A stretch of DNA of 64,000 bases, from positions 62,001-126,000 of the forward strand of contig NZ_JAEKMI010000004.1 of assembly GCF_020217485.1 (NCBI RefSeq), in the 5' to 3' direction. Below, piece after piece: positions 1-9,500 of the stretch. Source of the stretch: Mycobacterium sp. WUMAC-067 (lineage in GTDB: Bacteria > Actinomycetota > Actinomycetes > Mycobacteriales > Mycobacteriaceae). A program made the position numbers and the translations under genes. Each line of letters opens with the position of its first letter. Within the stretch, counting starts at the first letter, position 1. Below the pieces are notes generated by a model. The model was not told where the DNA came from and made no database searches. It saw only the letters and a program-made list of their open reading frames with translations.

Positions 1-347
1 GCCTCGGCGTCGATTTCGTTGGCGGCGGTCGGCGCGCCAGTCGCTTTGGCCACGGCGTCCAGGGCCTGCCAGTGGTCGAAGTGCTGATGGCTGGTCACGA
101 TCAACGACACCTTCGGCGCGTTCTGCCGGATGAGGCCGATCAGGTCGTCGGCATCGTTGGCGGCGTCGATGAGCAGTGTTTCGCCGGTGGCGGAACACGT
201 CACCAGATAAGCATTGTTGTCCATGGGGCCCACCGACGCCTTTATGATCGTGGCGCCGGGTAGGGTCCGGCGGGCCGCGGTACCAGGGTCGACGTGTCCC
301 GTGTAGTTGTCGACGAGCTTGTCAGTGGGGCCGTCCTGGGCAGTCAT
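1..347 (-). CDS. MBL-fold metallo-hydrolase (3' end cut by window edge)
   Basis: The first 115 codons of a metallo-beta-lactamase-fold hydrolase are visible, read leftwards from the ATG at 345-347; the rest lies beyond position 1. The translated end carries SHQHFDHW, the HxHxDH zinc-binding signature of this fold, after a strand containing LLIDAANDAD. MBL enzymes of this type are usually thioesterases, glyoxalase II-like hydrolases or related esterases; nothing here fixes the substrate. The gene is divergent from uvrA with a 131 bp gap. The same arrangement is found for Rv1637c next to uvrA in M. tuberculosis, so I take it as that orthologue. Family confidence is high, function unknown. Confidence 0.85.
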   Translation of the reverse strand, partial: MTAQDGPTDKLVDNYTGHVDPGTAARRTLPGATIIKASVGPMDNNAYLVTCSATGETLLIDAANDADDLIGLIRQNAPKVSLIVTSHQHFDHWQALDAVAKATGAPTAANEIDAE

Positions 348-375
348 AGCGGCCACGTTACTGGTCACACGCTGC

Positions 376-398
376 TTGTCGGTATGGACACATAGCAT
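376..398 (+). promoter_or_regulatory. RecA-independent DNA-damage promoter of uvrA
   Basis: TTGTCGGTA at 376-384 is followed by 8 bases and then TAGCAT at 393-398. This matches the mycobacterial RecA-NDp consensus (TTGTCRGTG, N8, TAnnnT) at all but one position. In mycobacteria this motif drives RecA/LexA-independent induction after DNA damage through PafBC. It lies 80 bp upstream of the uvrA start. I found no SOS box (TCGAAC-N4-GTTCGA) in the same gap. Confidence 0.75.
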
Positions 399-478
399 GG
401 AATGCGCCGTGCGCAATTCCGATCCGGATCGGCTTTGCGGCTACGGAAAGTTGCCGATAGTTCCTGAGAGGGGCAGCG

Positions 479-3397
479 TTGGCTGACCGTCTGATCATCA
501 AGGGCGCCCGCGAGCACAACCTGCGCGGCGTCGACCTCGACCTGCCCCGCGACGCGCTGATCGTCTTCACCGGGCTGTCGGGTTCGGGCAAGTCGTCGCT
601 GGCCTTCGACACGATTTTCGCCGAGGGGCAGCGGCGCTACGTGGAGTCGCTGTCGGCCTACGCCCGCCAGTTCCTCGGGCAGATGGACAAGCCGGACGTG
701 GACTTCATCGAGGGCCTCTCCCCGGCGGTGTCCATCGACCAGAAGTCCACCAACCGCAACCCGAGGTCGACGGTCGGCACCATCACCGAGGTCTACGACT
801 ACCTGCGGTTGCTGTACGCGCGCGCGGGCACCCCGCACTGCCCGGTGTGTGGTGAGCGGATCGCCCGCCAGACCCCGCAGCAAATCGTGGATCAGGTGCT
901 GGCGATGCCGGAGGGCACCCGGTTCCAGGTGCTCGCCCCGGTGGTGCGCACCCGCAAGGGCGAGTTCGCCGACCTCTTCGAGAAGCTCAACGCCCAGGGC
1001 TACAGCCGGGTCCGGGTCGACGGCGTCGTGCATCCGCTGACCGATCCGCCGAAGCTGAAGAAGCAGGAGAAGCACGACATCGAGGTGGTGGTGGACCGCC
1101 TCACCGTGAAGGCCAGCGCCAAGCAGCGGCTCACCGACTCGGTGGAAACCGCGCTGAATCTGGCCGACGGCATCGTGGTGCTCGAGTTCGTCGATCACGA
1201 GCACGACGCCCACAATCGCGAGCAGCGGTTCTCCGAGAAGCTGGCCTGCCCCAACGGCCACGCGCTGGCCGTCGACGACCTGGAGCCGCGGTCGTTCTCG
1301 TTCAACTCGCCGTACGGCGCCTGCCCCGAGTGCAGCGGGCTGGGCATCCGCAAGGAGGTCGACCCCGACCTGGTGGTGCCCGACCCCGAGCGCACCCTGG
1401 CCGAGGGCGCGGTGGCGCCGTGGTCGACGGGCCACACGGGGGAGTACTTCACCCGGATGATGGCCGGGCTCGGTGACGAGCTGGGCTTCGACGTCGACAC
1501 CCCGTGGCGCAAGCTGCCGGCCAAGGCCCGCAAGGCGATCCTCGAGGGCTCCGACCATCAGGTGCACGTGCGGTACCGCAACCGGTACGGCCGAACCCGG
1601 TCGTATTACGCCGATTTCGAGGGCGTGCTGGCGTTTTTGCAGCGCAAGATGGCGCAGACCGAATCCGAGCAGATGAAGGAACGCTACGAGGGCTTCATGC
1701 GCGACGTGCCGTGCCCGGTCTGCGAGGGCACCCGGCTCAAGCCGGAGATCCTGGCCGTGTCGTTGAGCGCGGGGAATCGCGGCAAGAAGTCCATCGCCGA
1801 GGTCTGTGAGCTGTCGATCTCCGATTGCGCCGACTTCCTCAACACCCTCACCCTGGGGCCGCGCGAGCAGGCGATCGCCGGGCAGGTGCTCAAGGAAATC
1901 CAGTCGCGGCTGGGCTTTTTGCTCGACGTCGGGCTGGAATATCTGTCGCTGTCCCGCGCGGCGGCCACGCTGTCCGGCGGTGAGGCGCAACGCATCCGGC
2001 TGGCCACCCAGATCGGGTCCGGTCTGGTGGGCGTGCTCTACGTGCTCGACGAGCCGTCCATCGGGCTGCATCAGCGCGACAACCGTCGCCTCATCGAAAC
2101 CCTCACTCGCCTAAGGGGTTTGGGCAACACTCTGATTGTCGTCGAGCACGACGAGGACACCATCGCGCACGCCGACTGGATCGTGGACATCGGCCCGCGG
2201 GCCGGCGAGCACGGCGGCCAGATCGTGCACAGCGGCACCTACAGCGAGCTGCTGGCCAACAAGGACTCGATCACGGGCGCCTACCTGTCGGGCAAGGAAA
2301 GCATCGAGATGCCGGCGATCCGGCGTCCCGTCGACCGGCGCCGTCAGCTCACCGTCGTCGGCGCCCGCGAGCACAACCTGCGCGGCATCGACGTCTCGTT
2401 CCCGCTCGGGGTGCTCACGTCGGTGACCGGCGTGTCCGGGTCCGGCAAGTCGACTCTGGTCAACGACATCCTCGCGGCGGTGCTGGCCAACCGGCTCAAC
2501 GGCGCCCGGCAGGTTCCCGGGCGTCACACCCGGGTCACCGGGCTTGACCACCTGGACAAGCTGGTGCGGGTGGACCAGTCGCCGATCGGGCGCACGCCGC
2601 GGTCGAATCCGGCCACCTACACCGGCGTGTTCGACAAGATCCGCACCCTGTTCGCCGCCACCACCGAGGCCAAAGTCCGTGGCTACCAACCGGGCCGGTT
2701 CTCGTTCAACGTCAAGGGCGGCCGCTGCGAAGCGTGCACCGGTGACGGCACCATCAAGATCGAGATGAACTTTTTGCCCGACGTGTACGTCCCGTGCGAG
2801 GTGTGTCATGGCGCCCGGTACAACCGGGAGACCCTCGAGGTGCACTACAAGGGCAAGACCATCTCCGAGGTGCTGGACATGTCCATCGAGGAGGCGGCCG
2901 AATTCTTCGAGCCGATCACCGGCATCCACCGCTATCTGCGCACCCTGGTCGACGTCGGTCTCGGTTATGTGCGGCTCGGCCAGCCGGCGCCGACGTTGTC
3001 CGGCGGCGAGGCGCAGCGCGTCAAACTGGCCGCCGAACTGCAGAAGCGCTCCACCGGACGCACCATCTACATCCTCGACGAGCCCACCACGGGGCTGCAT
3101 TTCGACGACATCCGCAAGCTGCTCAAGGTCATCAACGGCCTTGTCGACAAGGGCAATACGGTCATCGTCATCGAACACAACCTGGACGTCATCAAGACCT
3201 CGGACTGGATCGTCGACATGGGCCCGGAAGGCGGCGCCGAGGGCGGAACCGTTGTCGCGGAAGGCACTCCGGAGGACGTCGCGGCGGTGCCCGAGAGCTA
3301 CACCGGGAAGTTCCTCGCCGAGGTCATCGGGCGCAGCGCACCGCCGGCCAGCGCTCCCGCGCGCCGATCGACCCGGCGCCGCAAAGCCACCGCCTGA
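479..3397 (+). CDS. uvrA: UvrA, excinuclease ABC subunit A
   Basis: This is the damage-recognition ATPase of nucleotide excision repair; the UvrA dimer scans DNA with UvrB and loads it at lesions. The 972-residue length is normal. Two ABC ATPase modules are visible: Walker [10 protein letters not shown] near residue 35 and GVSGSGKST near residue 655, with LSGGEAQR signatures near residues 500 and 840 and DEPS/DEPT Walker B motifs. Zinc-module cysteine pairs are present (CPVCGER near 121, CPECSG near 283, CEACTGDG near 750, with CEVC following). The start is TTG at 479, preceded by GAGAGGGG as ribosome binding site; the next residues [14 protein letters not shown] are the usual UvrA N-terminus. 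Expression is probably DNA-damage inducible from the promoter at 376-398. Confidence 0.98.
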   Translation: MADRLIIKGAREHNLRGVDLDLPRDALIVFTGLSGSGKSSLAFDTIFAEGQRRYVESLSAYARQFLGQMDKPDVDFIEGLSPAVSIDQKSTNRNPRSTVGTITEVYDYLRLLYARAGTPHCPVCGERIARQTPQQIVDQVLAMPEGTRFQVLAPVVRTRKGEFADLFEKLNAQGYSRVRVDGVVHPLTDPPKLKKQEKHDIEVVVDRLTVKASAKQRLTDSVETALNLADGIVVLEFVDHEHDAHNREQRFSEKLACPNGHALAVDDLEPRSFSFNSPYGACPECSGLGIRKEVDPDLVVPDPERTLAEGAVAPWSTGHTGEYFTRMMAGLGDELGFDVDTPWRKLPAKARKAILEGSDHQVHVRYRNRYGRTRSYYADFEGVLAFLQRKMAQTESEQMKERYEGFMRDVPCPVCEGTRLKPEILAVSLSAGNRGKKSIAEVCELSISDCADFLNTLTLGPREQAIAGQVLKEIQSRLGFLLDVGLEYLSLSRAAATLSGGEAQRIRLATQIGSGLVGVLYVLDEPSIGLHQRDNRRLIETLTRLRGLGNTLIVVEHDEDTIAHADWIVDIGPRAGEHGGQIVHSGTYSELLANKDSITGAYLSGKESIEMPAIRRPVDRRRQLTVVGAREHNLRGIDVSFPLGVLTSVTGVSGSGKSTLVNDILAAVLANRLNGARQVPGRHTRVTGLDHLDKLVRVDQSPIGRTPRSNPATYTGVFDKIRTLFAATTEAKVRGYQPGRFSFNVKGGRCEACTGDGTIKIEMNFLPDVYVPCEVCHGARYNRETLEVHYKGKTISEVLDMSIEEAAEFFEPITGIHRYLRTLVDVGLGYVRLGQPAPTLSGGEAQRVKLAAELQKRSTGRTIYILDEPTTGLHFDDIRKLLKVINGLVDKGNTVIVIEHNLDVIKTSDWIVDMGPEGGAEGGTVVAEGTPEDVAAVPESYTGKFLAEVIGRSAPPASAPARRSTRRRKATA

Positions 3398-3481
3398 GCC
3401 CGTTTTCGCGGTAGCAGCCGATAGCGTTGTCGGGCAAGGCATCTGGCAAATCCCTCAACGGCCGCGTAGCCCCCGCGTTCC

Positions 3482-3727
3482 TCACGCGTCGCCGTCCCGT
3501 CGCATCGACTCGCGGATCTGGGCCAGCCGCTCGGCCGCGGCGCGCCGGCGTTCGTCGTACTCGTCCTCGACCGAGCGCCCCTCGGGTGACTCCGCATCGA
3601 GTTCGGCGGAGCCTTGTGCCGTCGAGTACCTCGCCTCAATCTTGTCGCGCACGGACTCGAACGTAGGCACACCGGCGTCGTCGTATCCGGCATCGGCGAC
3701 GCCTTCAGTGGTCGGTTCGTCGGGCAT
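3482..3727 (-). CDS. Small acidic conserved protein (Rv1638A-like)
   Basis: An 81-residue protein that begins MPDEPTTEGVADAG and ends in a charged helix (DEYDERRRAAAERLAQIRESM). It is rich in Asp, Glu and Arg, has no cysteines, no signal peptide and no membrane segment, and probably forms a C-terminal amphipathic or coiled-coil helix. The frame stays open upstream to 3838, but I choose the ATG at 3725-3727 because the extra residues look unlike protein. It converges on uvrA with an 84 bp gap. In M. tuberculosis a small gene, Rv1638A, occupies the place after uvrA. No function can be assigned. Confidence 0.6.
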   Translation of the reverse strand: MPDEPTTEGVADAGYDDAGVPTFESVRDKIEARYSTAQGSAELDAESPEGRSVEDEYDERRRAAAERLAQIRESMRRDGDA

Positions 3728-4065
3728 ACCGCCACGGTACTGCGCGCAGCTGTCGAAATAGGCAACATCCGTTGTCAGTTCTTGGAGTCGCTGTGCGTCG
3801 CATTTCGGGTGCTCTAGCCGCACGCCGGCGTTAACCATAAATCGGCCCGCCGTCGCCGGTTACTGAACGGTAGCTGACGTTTTCGTCAAATCCCCTGCGC
3901 CGCTGAGCAAGCGCGCGTTGAAATTTTCACCCGCGCTGCGCGGCTGCCATTAGCTACTTATGCCACAATCTCCTTGGTTATTTGTCGCGAGTCGAATTGA
4001 GAAAACGATTCAAGACGCGTTCAAGAAATAGTGCGGATCGCACGGTTAATAGTGGAGGCAAACCC
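3728..4065. other. Intergenic region, probable start of a non-syntenic segment
   Basis: No gene is supported here. The stretch is clearly less GC-rich than its neighbours and carries the upstream region of the acyltransferase gene at 4066. A frame continuous with that gene runs back to a TTG at 3982, but the strong GGAGG at 4054-4058 makes the ATG at 4066 the better start. This is also where gene order departs from the uvrA to Rv1639c order of M. tuberculosis. I see no clear promoter or terminator. Confidence 0.5.
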
Positions 4066-4800
4066 ATGGAAGCGGCTCAGCTCGAAGCAAGAGTGTTTGA
4101 TGCCCCGCGGTCGGACAGTGTGTCCGGTTGGCGCGACCACGCGACGGGATGTTGGGTCGTCGCGTCCACGCCGAGGGCGGAGCCCGCGCTGTGGAATCAA
4201 TACCTGGAAGGCGCGCTGGACAGCTATCGCAGGCACGGATTGGATTGGGTGCTCGACGTGGACGCCATTGCGGACGGTGCGGACACGGCGCTGTTCTTCG
4301 CCGCGCTTGACCCGCAGGGGCGCGTGGTCGGGGGCACGCGCGTCGTGGGGCCCTTGCGCTCGCCGGAGGACTCGCACGCTCTGGTGGAGTGGAAAGGCAG
4401 CCCGGGCCTTTCCCTGTTGCGCCATATGATCGCCAACCGGCTTCCGTTTGGTGTTGTGGAGGTGAAAAGCGCCTGGGCCAATTCCCGCGAATATGGCAAT
4501 CAGTCGCTTTCGCGAGTTTTGGCCCGCACGGCCCTGCCGACGATGACGCTGCTGGGTGCTCAATTCGTGATGGCTACCGCGGCGGCCCATGTGCTGGAGC
4601 AGTGGCAATCCTCCGGGGGCGTCGTGGCCGCGCGCGTTCCGGCGGCGGCCTATCCGAATGAAAACTACCGAACCAAAGTGATGTGGTGGGATCGGCGCAC
4701 TCTTTCCACCCATGCAGAGCCGGGGCAATTCAAGCTGATGTGCGCCGAGAACGCCGAAATCCTCAGCCGCTTTTCGGCATTGGAAGAACTGACGTCTTGA
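4066..4800 (+). CDS. LuxI/FeeM-like GNAT-fold N-acyltransferase (putative)
   Basis: A 244-residue soluble protein. The middle reads like the GNAT/autoinducer-synthase fold: a Y-x(5)-Y-x(3)-GLDWV helix near residues 47-62, then two strands in FFAALDPQGRVVGGTRVVGP (about 77-96), then VEVKSAWANSREYGNQSL and a long helix, ending in a YRTKVMWWDRRTL strand. This layout resembles LuxI-type homoserine lactone synthases and FeeM-type N-acyl amino acid synthases, which move a fatty acyl chain from ACP or CoA to an amino acid amine. The start is ATG 4066 with GGAGG seven bases upstream. It stands alone on the plus strand with about 360 bp empty behind it. The fold call is moderate; substrate and acyl donor are unknown. 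A plain acetyltransferase is the alternative. Confidence 0.55.
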   Translation: MEAAQLEARVFDAPRSDSVSGWRDHATGCWVVASTPRAEPALWNQYLEGALDSYRRHGLDWVLDVDAIADGADTALFFAALDPQGRVVGGTRVVGPLRSPEDSHALVEWKGSPGLSLLRHMIANRLPFGVVEVKSAWANSREYGNQSLSRVLARTALPTMTLLGAQFVMATAAAHVLEQWQSSGGVVAARVPAAAYPNENYRTKVMWWDRRTLSTHAEPGQFKLMCAENAEILSRFSALEELTS

Positions 4801-5161
4801 CGACGCGGTCCCGGTTGGCTGCGAAGTGTTCTAGGGTCGTGTCGTGCCCATCGCTGAGCCCAAGCGTGACGTCGCCGCGTCCACGGTGAAACCGGGAAGG
4901 CGGTGTCGCACAATGAGCTCCGCGCGGATAGCGGCCACGATGACGAACATCCAGACCGCAAATTTGCTCGCGATGACGTTGCGCGACTGAGCGTTACGTC
5001 GAGGTACTTCGCGAGCCGCCGCGGCTATGCCCGCCGAGGTCGACGAGAACCGGGCCCGCGACGCGCGATGTCGAGGTCGCCGGCGCGCACGGCGCCCAGC
5101 GCGACGATGCGGATCGGGGGTCGGAGACGGGCCGGTTGCCGCGAATGCCATCATTGCGGCT
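4801..5161. other. Intergenic region without a supported gene
   Basis: About 360 bp between the acyltransferase and the methyltransferase. A minus-strand frame across 4831-5178 encodes one hydrophobic stretch (SKFAVWMFVIVAAI, about 4930-4970) but is otherwise Arg/Ala-rich with no ribosome binding site. It may be a decayed gene or chance. I see no terminator or clear promoter. Confidence 0.4.
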
Positions 5162-5764
5162 ATGGCTTCTCGACACACGCGATTTCGGTTCTTCTACCGG
5201 GTCGGCTTCACGCCGTGGGAGGGCCATCCGATCGGGCAGCCTCTGCGGGATCTGGTCGAGGGAACCGGTGACACACCTGCGCTTCCCAAGGGCCAGGCTC
5301 TCGACGTGGGATGTGGCACCGGAGATTGCGCCATCTACCTCGCCCAGCAGGGCTGGGAGGTCACAGGGGTCGATTACGTCGCGAAACCTCTTGAAAAGGC
5401 GCGGGCGAAGGCGCGCAACGCCGATGTCTCGGTCAATTTTGCCCGTGCCGATGTGACGCAGCTGAGTCAGTCCGGGATCGGAACGGGCTTCCAGTTGATC
5501 GTCGACAACGCTTGCATCCACAACATGAGTGGCGGCGACCGTGAGGCGTACGTCCGGGAAGTCACCGCAGTGGCGGCACCCGACGCACGGCTGTTCATTG
5601 CCGCATTCCCTCCCGGGGGCCGGTTCGGCGTGCCGGGCATTGATCACGCCGAGATCGAACGGCGCTTCGCCGCCGGCTGGACGCTGTTGTTCACGGGCGA
5701 CGAGCAGGAACTCGACGATAAGAAAACCCCGGCGAATTACTACTTGTTCCAACGTCGCGCCTGA
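5162..5764 (+). CDS. Class I SAM-dependent methyltransferase
   Basis: A 200-residue Rossmann-fold methyltransferase. Motif I is ALDVGCGTGDCAIYLAQQGW (about 49-68), followed by the acidic end of strand 2 in VTGVD. The post-I region has ADVTQL, and motif IV is FQLIVDNACIHNM. The N-terminus FFYRVGFTPWEGHPIG resembles thiopurine-methyltransferase-like or small-molecule methyltransferases rather than RNA or DNA enzymes. I start at ATG 5162; the open frame upstream to 5027 is Arg-rich and unlike protein. No good ribosome binding site is visible. The methyl acceptor is unknown; its position suggests a role with the neighbouring P450 and acyltransferase genes. Confidence 0.8.
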   Translation: MASRHTRFRFFYRVGFTPWEGHPIGQPLRDLVEGTGDTPALPKGQALDVGCGTGDCAIYLAQQGWEVTGVDYVAKPLEKARAKARNADVSVNFARADVTQLSQSGIGTGFQLIVDNACIHNMSGGDREAYVREVTAVAAPDARLFIAAFPPGGRFGVPGIDHAEIERRFAAGWTLLFTGDEQELDDKKTPANYYLFQRRA

Positions 5765-5802
5765 GCGGCCGACCGTCTGCCCGCGTTGGGCGTTCGGCGG
5801 GT

Positions 5803-7740
5803 CTAAACCGCGTTTCCCGTTCCGGAAAACCGCGTGCTGGAGAAGTTCATCGGTATGACGCGTTTGGCCAGCAGCGACTCCATTGCCGCGCTGTCGAGGG
5901 GCCGTGACAGCAGAAAGCCTTGTGCGCGATGGCAGCCCAGGCTGAGCAACCTCTCGGCGGCGGCCACGGTTTCCACCCCTTCGGCCACGACATCGAGCCC
6001 GAATGCGTCAGCCAGGGCCATCGTCGAGCGCACGATCGCCAGATCACCGGCGTTGGTATCGAGACTCTGGACAAAACCCTTGTCGATCTTGAGCGAATCG
6101 ACGGGAAGAGATTTCAGATATGTCAACACACTGTAGCCGGTGCCGAAGTCATCGATGGCGATCTGTACTCCAACGTCCTTCAACGCGAACAACGTCTGAC
6201 GTGTTGCGTCGATATCTTGGACCACAACGCTTTCGGTGATCTCCAGACAGACGGTGCTGGGATCAAGCCCGAACTCGTCGAGGGTGGCCGCAACGGTGTC
6301 GACGATGCCGGCCGTGACGAGCTGTACGGGAGATACGTTGACCCGCAGCACCGTGCCCTCCCCGACACCGTGTGACCGCCAGAGTCCGAATTGCGCACAT
6401 GCAGAGCGCATTACTAGGCGGCCGAGTTTGGCACCGAGGTTGATCGACTCCACGACCTGGATAAACGAATCAGGCATCAACAAACCCAGAGTTGGGTGTT
6501 GCCAACGAATTAACGCCTCAGTGCCGAGGATCTCGCCGGTACGCATGTCGAACTCCGGGAGATAATGGAGCACCAACGCGCCACCACCGCCCTCGATCAT
6601 CCCTTCCAGATGCAGCTCAATGTCGTTGCGGATCATGTCTGTGGTAGACATCTCCGGTCGGAACGTTGCGACGTTGTTGCCGCCGGAAGCCTTCGCCGAC
6701 CGGGTGGCCTGGTCGACCCGCCGTAGCAGGTCTGACGTGGTCTCGTCCCCCGGTAGGCCTGCGGCGACGCCGATACTTACGGTGCGACTGAGCATCTCAC
6801 CGTCGATGGGTATTTGTTGGCGAACCCGACCGTGCAATGAGTGTGCGAACGTTTCAGCCGCCTCGACATCCATGGCCGCGGATGGCACGACGCCAAACTC
6901 GTCGCCGCCGAAGCGGGCGACGACTGATGGAACCTGGGTGGCCTCACGAAGTAACGCAGCGAACGCCTCGATAAATCGATCGCCGGCGTCTTGGCCGAGG
7001 CGACTATTGATGACCTTGAAGCGGTCAATGGCGAGGAATATGACCGAAACGGGGCCCGGCTGTCCTTTCGCCAGCCGGTTGTCGAGGTGCGCGATGAGCG
7101 CCCTGCGGTTCAGCAGCCCGGTGAGTTCATCGTGCTCAGCGAGGTAGTGGATCTGTTGCTCGGCGACGACGCGGGCCTGCAGCTGCGCGAAAAGCGCGGC
7201 GATCGCCTGTAGCGCATTGAGTTCTTCTGGTAACCATTCACGGTCTCCGAGCTTGCCGAAGGCCATCGTGCCGGTGGTGACGTCGCCGGACAGCAGCGGA
7301 ACGGCAGCCAGGGAGACCGCGGGAGCTCCAGTGCCCTCTTCGATACGGTGCTGATAGTCGGCGTTCTCCGGTTCGGGGCGGACCACTTCGGGCACCTTGA
7401 GGTGTTCGGTCCGCGCGAAGATGGAGTCGGCATCGGCGAAATACACCAGGCCGATCGGGTCGGGGTCGGCGTTACGCGGCGGGAATTCGGCGATGAGGAC
7501 GGTCGCGCGGATGGAGTGATCGTTGTGTCGCAGGAAGCTGAAGTCCACACCCAGGTCGCGAACCAGATTGCCCAGCACGCGTTGGCTGATCGCGGCAGAG
7601 TCAGCCGCGGTGGCCGCCATCAATTCGGCAGCGGCAGCGGTGACCAGGTGGTCCAGGGTGCCCGACATTGCCCTAACCGTAGCGGTATCCGGTGCGCGGC
7701 GTTTGGCATTGCATAGCGCCTCTAGCAATGATTCGCTCAC
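5803..7740 (-). CDS. GAF-GGDEF-EAL cyclic-di-GMP synthase/phosphodiesterase
   Basis: A 645-residue cytosolic enzyme that should both make and degrade c-di-GMP. A GAF-like sensor fills about residues 40-195. The cyclase domain begins at DELTGLLNRR (204-213) and has an intact GGDEF at 278-282. The phosphodiesterase domain has EAL at 408-410 and retains the other catalytic signatures NVSP, LEITES, DDFGTGYS, LKIDKGF and EGVET, so both activities look possible. No RxxD inhibitory site is seen just before GGDEF. The start is GTG 7738-7740; an ATG at 7666-7668 is an alternative. Domain order and length match Rv1354c of M. tuberculosis and DcpA-type enzymes of fast growers. Its presence beside the Rv1355c and Rv1353c homologues suggests a transferred or rearranged block. 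Confidence 0.95.
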   Translation of the reverse strand: MSESLLEALCNAKRRAPDTATVRAMSGTLDHLVTAAAAELMAATAADSAAISQRVLGNLVRDLGVDFSFLRHNDHSIRATVLIAEFPPRNADPDPIGLVYFADADSIFARTEHLKVPEVVRPEPENADYQHRIEEGTGAPAVSLAAVPLLSGDVTTGTMAFGKLGDREWLPEELNALQAIAALFAQLQARVVAEQQIHYLAEHDELTGLLNRRALIAHLDNRLAKGQPGPVSVIFLAIDRFKVINSRLGQDAGDRFIEAFAALLREATQVPSVVARFGGDEFGVVPSAAMDVEAAETFAHSLHGRVRQQIPIDGEMLSRTVSIGVAAGLPGDETTSDLLRRVDQATRSAKASGGNNVATFRPEMSTTDMIRNDIELHLEGMIEGGGGALVLHYLPEFDMRTGEILGTEALIRWQHPTLGLLMPDSFIQVVESINLGAKLGRLVMRSACAQFGLWRSHGVGEGTVLRVNVSPVQLVTAGIVDTVAATLDEFGLDPSTVCLEITESVVVQDIDATRQTLFALKDVGVQIAIDDFGTGYSVLTYLKSLPVDSLKIDKGFVQSLDTNAGDLAIVRSTMALADAFGLDVVAEGVETVAAAERLLSLGCHRAQGFLLSRPLDSAAMESLLAKRVIPMNFSSTRFSGTGNAV

Positions 7741-7883
7741 GTTAACACCCGAGTGTGATCAGGGTCGCGTGGAATCGGTACCGAGAGGCGTCTCGACGAG
7801 GGGACGCGGCGCCGCCGGATGGATCCTTCGGACGGTCTACTGACCCAGCCGTCGGAAGTTACGGCCCACGACTGTTAGCTGGG

Positions 7884-9254
7884 TTAGCGGCGCGGGCGAA
7901 CGCGAGCACGGATCGGACCGCCGGCAATCATGGTGAAGTGCAACGCGAGCGGAAATTCGTCATCGAGTGAGCGAATTTCGACTCCGCGGATGAGTGTCGC
8001 TAAGGCGAGCGTGACTTCGAGCATGGCGAAATGGTCGCCAATGCACGAGCGCGGTCCGCCGCCGAATGGCACGTACTGCCACCGATCGAGAGCTTTGAAG
8101 CTCTCCGGGCTGAACCGATCCGGGTCGAATCGAAGCGGATCGTCCCAAAGCAGGGGGTCGCGTTGTACGGCCATTCTCCCGACAATGAGCATGGTGCCCT
8201 TGGGCACCCGGTAGCCGCCCACCTCGACGTCTCGGCAGGCCATGCGTGTCCCCGTGGGCGCCGGGGGGCACAGGCGCAACGATTCCCGTATCACCTGCAC
8301 CGTGTAGCCAAGCTGCGGAATGTCGTCGGACGTCAGCGGCCGATCCGGCAGGGCCGCGACTTCTGCAGCCACGCGGTCCTGGCAATCGGCGTGGTGTCCC
8401 AGAGACCACAGCGCATACGTCAACGCCGTCGTCGTGGTGTCGTGGCCGGCGAAGAGGAACATCACCAGCTCGTCGCAAATCTCCTCATCAGACAACCGTT
8501 TTCCGGTCTCTGGATCCTCGGCGGCGAGGAGCGCATGGACCAGGGGTGCGACTCGCGTCGGATCGGCGCGGCAGTCCCGCAGGATCTCCTGCGTCAGGGC
8601 GTGAAGTTTGGCGCTTGCCGCTCGCGCGCGCCGACGCGCCGGCGTGGGCAACCAGCGCGGCGCGCGTAGCGGGCGCGTCGCGCGCCTGACCGCGTAGGCC
8701 AACGCGATCCGCAATGGCTCGACGACCTCGTCGGCCCGTTGTTCCAGGTCGAGTCCGAGCACCGATCGGCCCAGCGCGCGCAACGTGATCGTGCGGCATT
8801 CGGCGTCCAAATCGATCAGGGCGTCCTCATGCCAGCCTTCGCTCACCGATTGCGCCGCCTGCTCCATGTGACCGCCGAACTCGCTCACACGCTGCTTGGT
8901 GAACACCGGCTGTAGGGTGCGCCGGCGTGGCTTCCATTGCTCGAAGGGAAGATCGGTGAGGCTGGCGCCGATGACGCGGCGCACTTGGTCGAATACCGGG
9001 GTGGTCTTGTCCACGGAATCGTCTTTGGTACTGAGGATGTCGCGGATGGCCTCCGGAGACGTCGCCAACACCATCGGGGGCATCAGCCATCGCGGCCCTA
9101 ACTTGAACGACGTCACCCGCCCGCCGGCGTCACGCAGCCGTTCGGTCCCCGTGCTGAATTCCCGCACCGCCGCGAGGCGCTGACGGTAAGGCATCGGGTT
9201 CACCGGCGGCAGGGGCAGGCATTCGATTCCGTCACGTGCAAGGGCCTGAACCAC
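7884..9254 (-). CDS. Cytochrome P450 monooxygenase
   Basis: A 456-residue P450. The I-helix oxygen-binding motif is FAGHDTTTT, the K-helix ExxR is ESLR, the meander region is FDPDRFSPESF, and the haem loop is PFGGGPRSCIG with the ligand Cys. It looks like the fatty-acid/CYP4-type class rather than CYP139, the P450 of the M. tuberculosis pks10-11 locus. I place the start at GTG 9252-9254 because AGGAGGT lies five to six bases upstream; the frame is open to a TTG at 9341 but those extra residues are Arg-rich. The gene is divergent from the methyltransferase at 9501 across 246 bp. No ferredoxin gene is adjacent. The substrate is unknown. Confidence 0.93.
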   Translation of the reverse strand: MVQALARDGIECLPLPPVNPMPYRQRLAAVREFSTGTERLRDAGGRVTSFKLGPRWLMPPMVLATSPEAIRDILSTKDDSVDKTTPVFDQVRRVIGASLTDLPFEQWKPRRRTLQPVFTKQRVSEFGGHMEQAAQSVSEGWHEDALIDLDAECRTITLRALGRSVLGLDLEQRADEVVEPLRIALAYAVRRATRPLRAPRWLPTPARRRARAASAKLHALTQEILRDCRADPTRVAPLVHALLAAEDPETGKRLSDEEICDELVMFLFAGHDTTTTALTYALWSLGHHADCQDRVAAEVAALPDRPLTSDDIPQLGYTVQVIRESLRLCPPAPTGTRMACRDVEVGGYRVPKGTMLIVGRMAVQRDPLLWDDPLRFDPDRFSPESFKALDRWQYVPFGGGPRSCIGDHFAMLEVTLALATLIRGVEIRSLDDEFPLALHFTMIAGGPIRARVRPRR

Positions 9255-9500
9255 GCCTACCTCCTGCGGATAATGCTGTTGCCTACGCCGGTCGAACGAC
9301 CGCGCAGGCCGAAAGCTTTGCGGCCCCCGCTGACCGGACAAGTATTCCAGGACGTCCGTTTCGACGCAGCGAAATTCAATGGGACGCCAGTGCAGACTGC
9401 GCAGACAGGTTAATAATCATCTACGACACTTCGGCCGGGTACCTGACTGCCGCCAGAGCCTGACGAGAAATCGATCACGCGGACCCATGAAAGGTTGAGG

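Noticed and set aside
365..2071. 568-codon antisense frame opposite uvrA
   Set aside because: Low-complexity Gly/Arg/Leu/His composition and no ribosome binding site; uvrA explains the region.
4831..5178. Minus-strand frame with one hydrophobic stretch, possible membrane protein remnant
   Set aside because: No ribosome binding site, no recognisable family, and most of it is Arg/Ala-rich.
7884..9254. Identification of the P450 as CYP139
   Set aside because: CYP139 is expected next to pks11, not here, and its haem loop and I-helix sequences as I recall them differ clearly.
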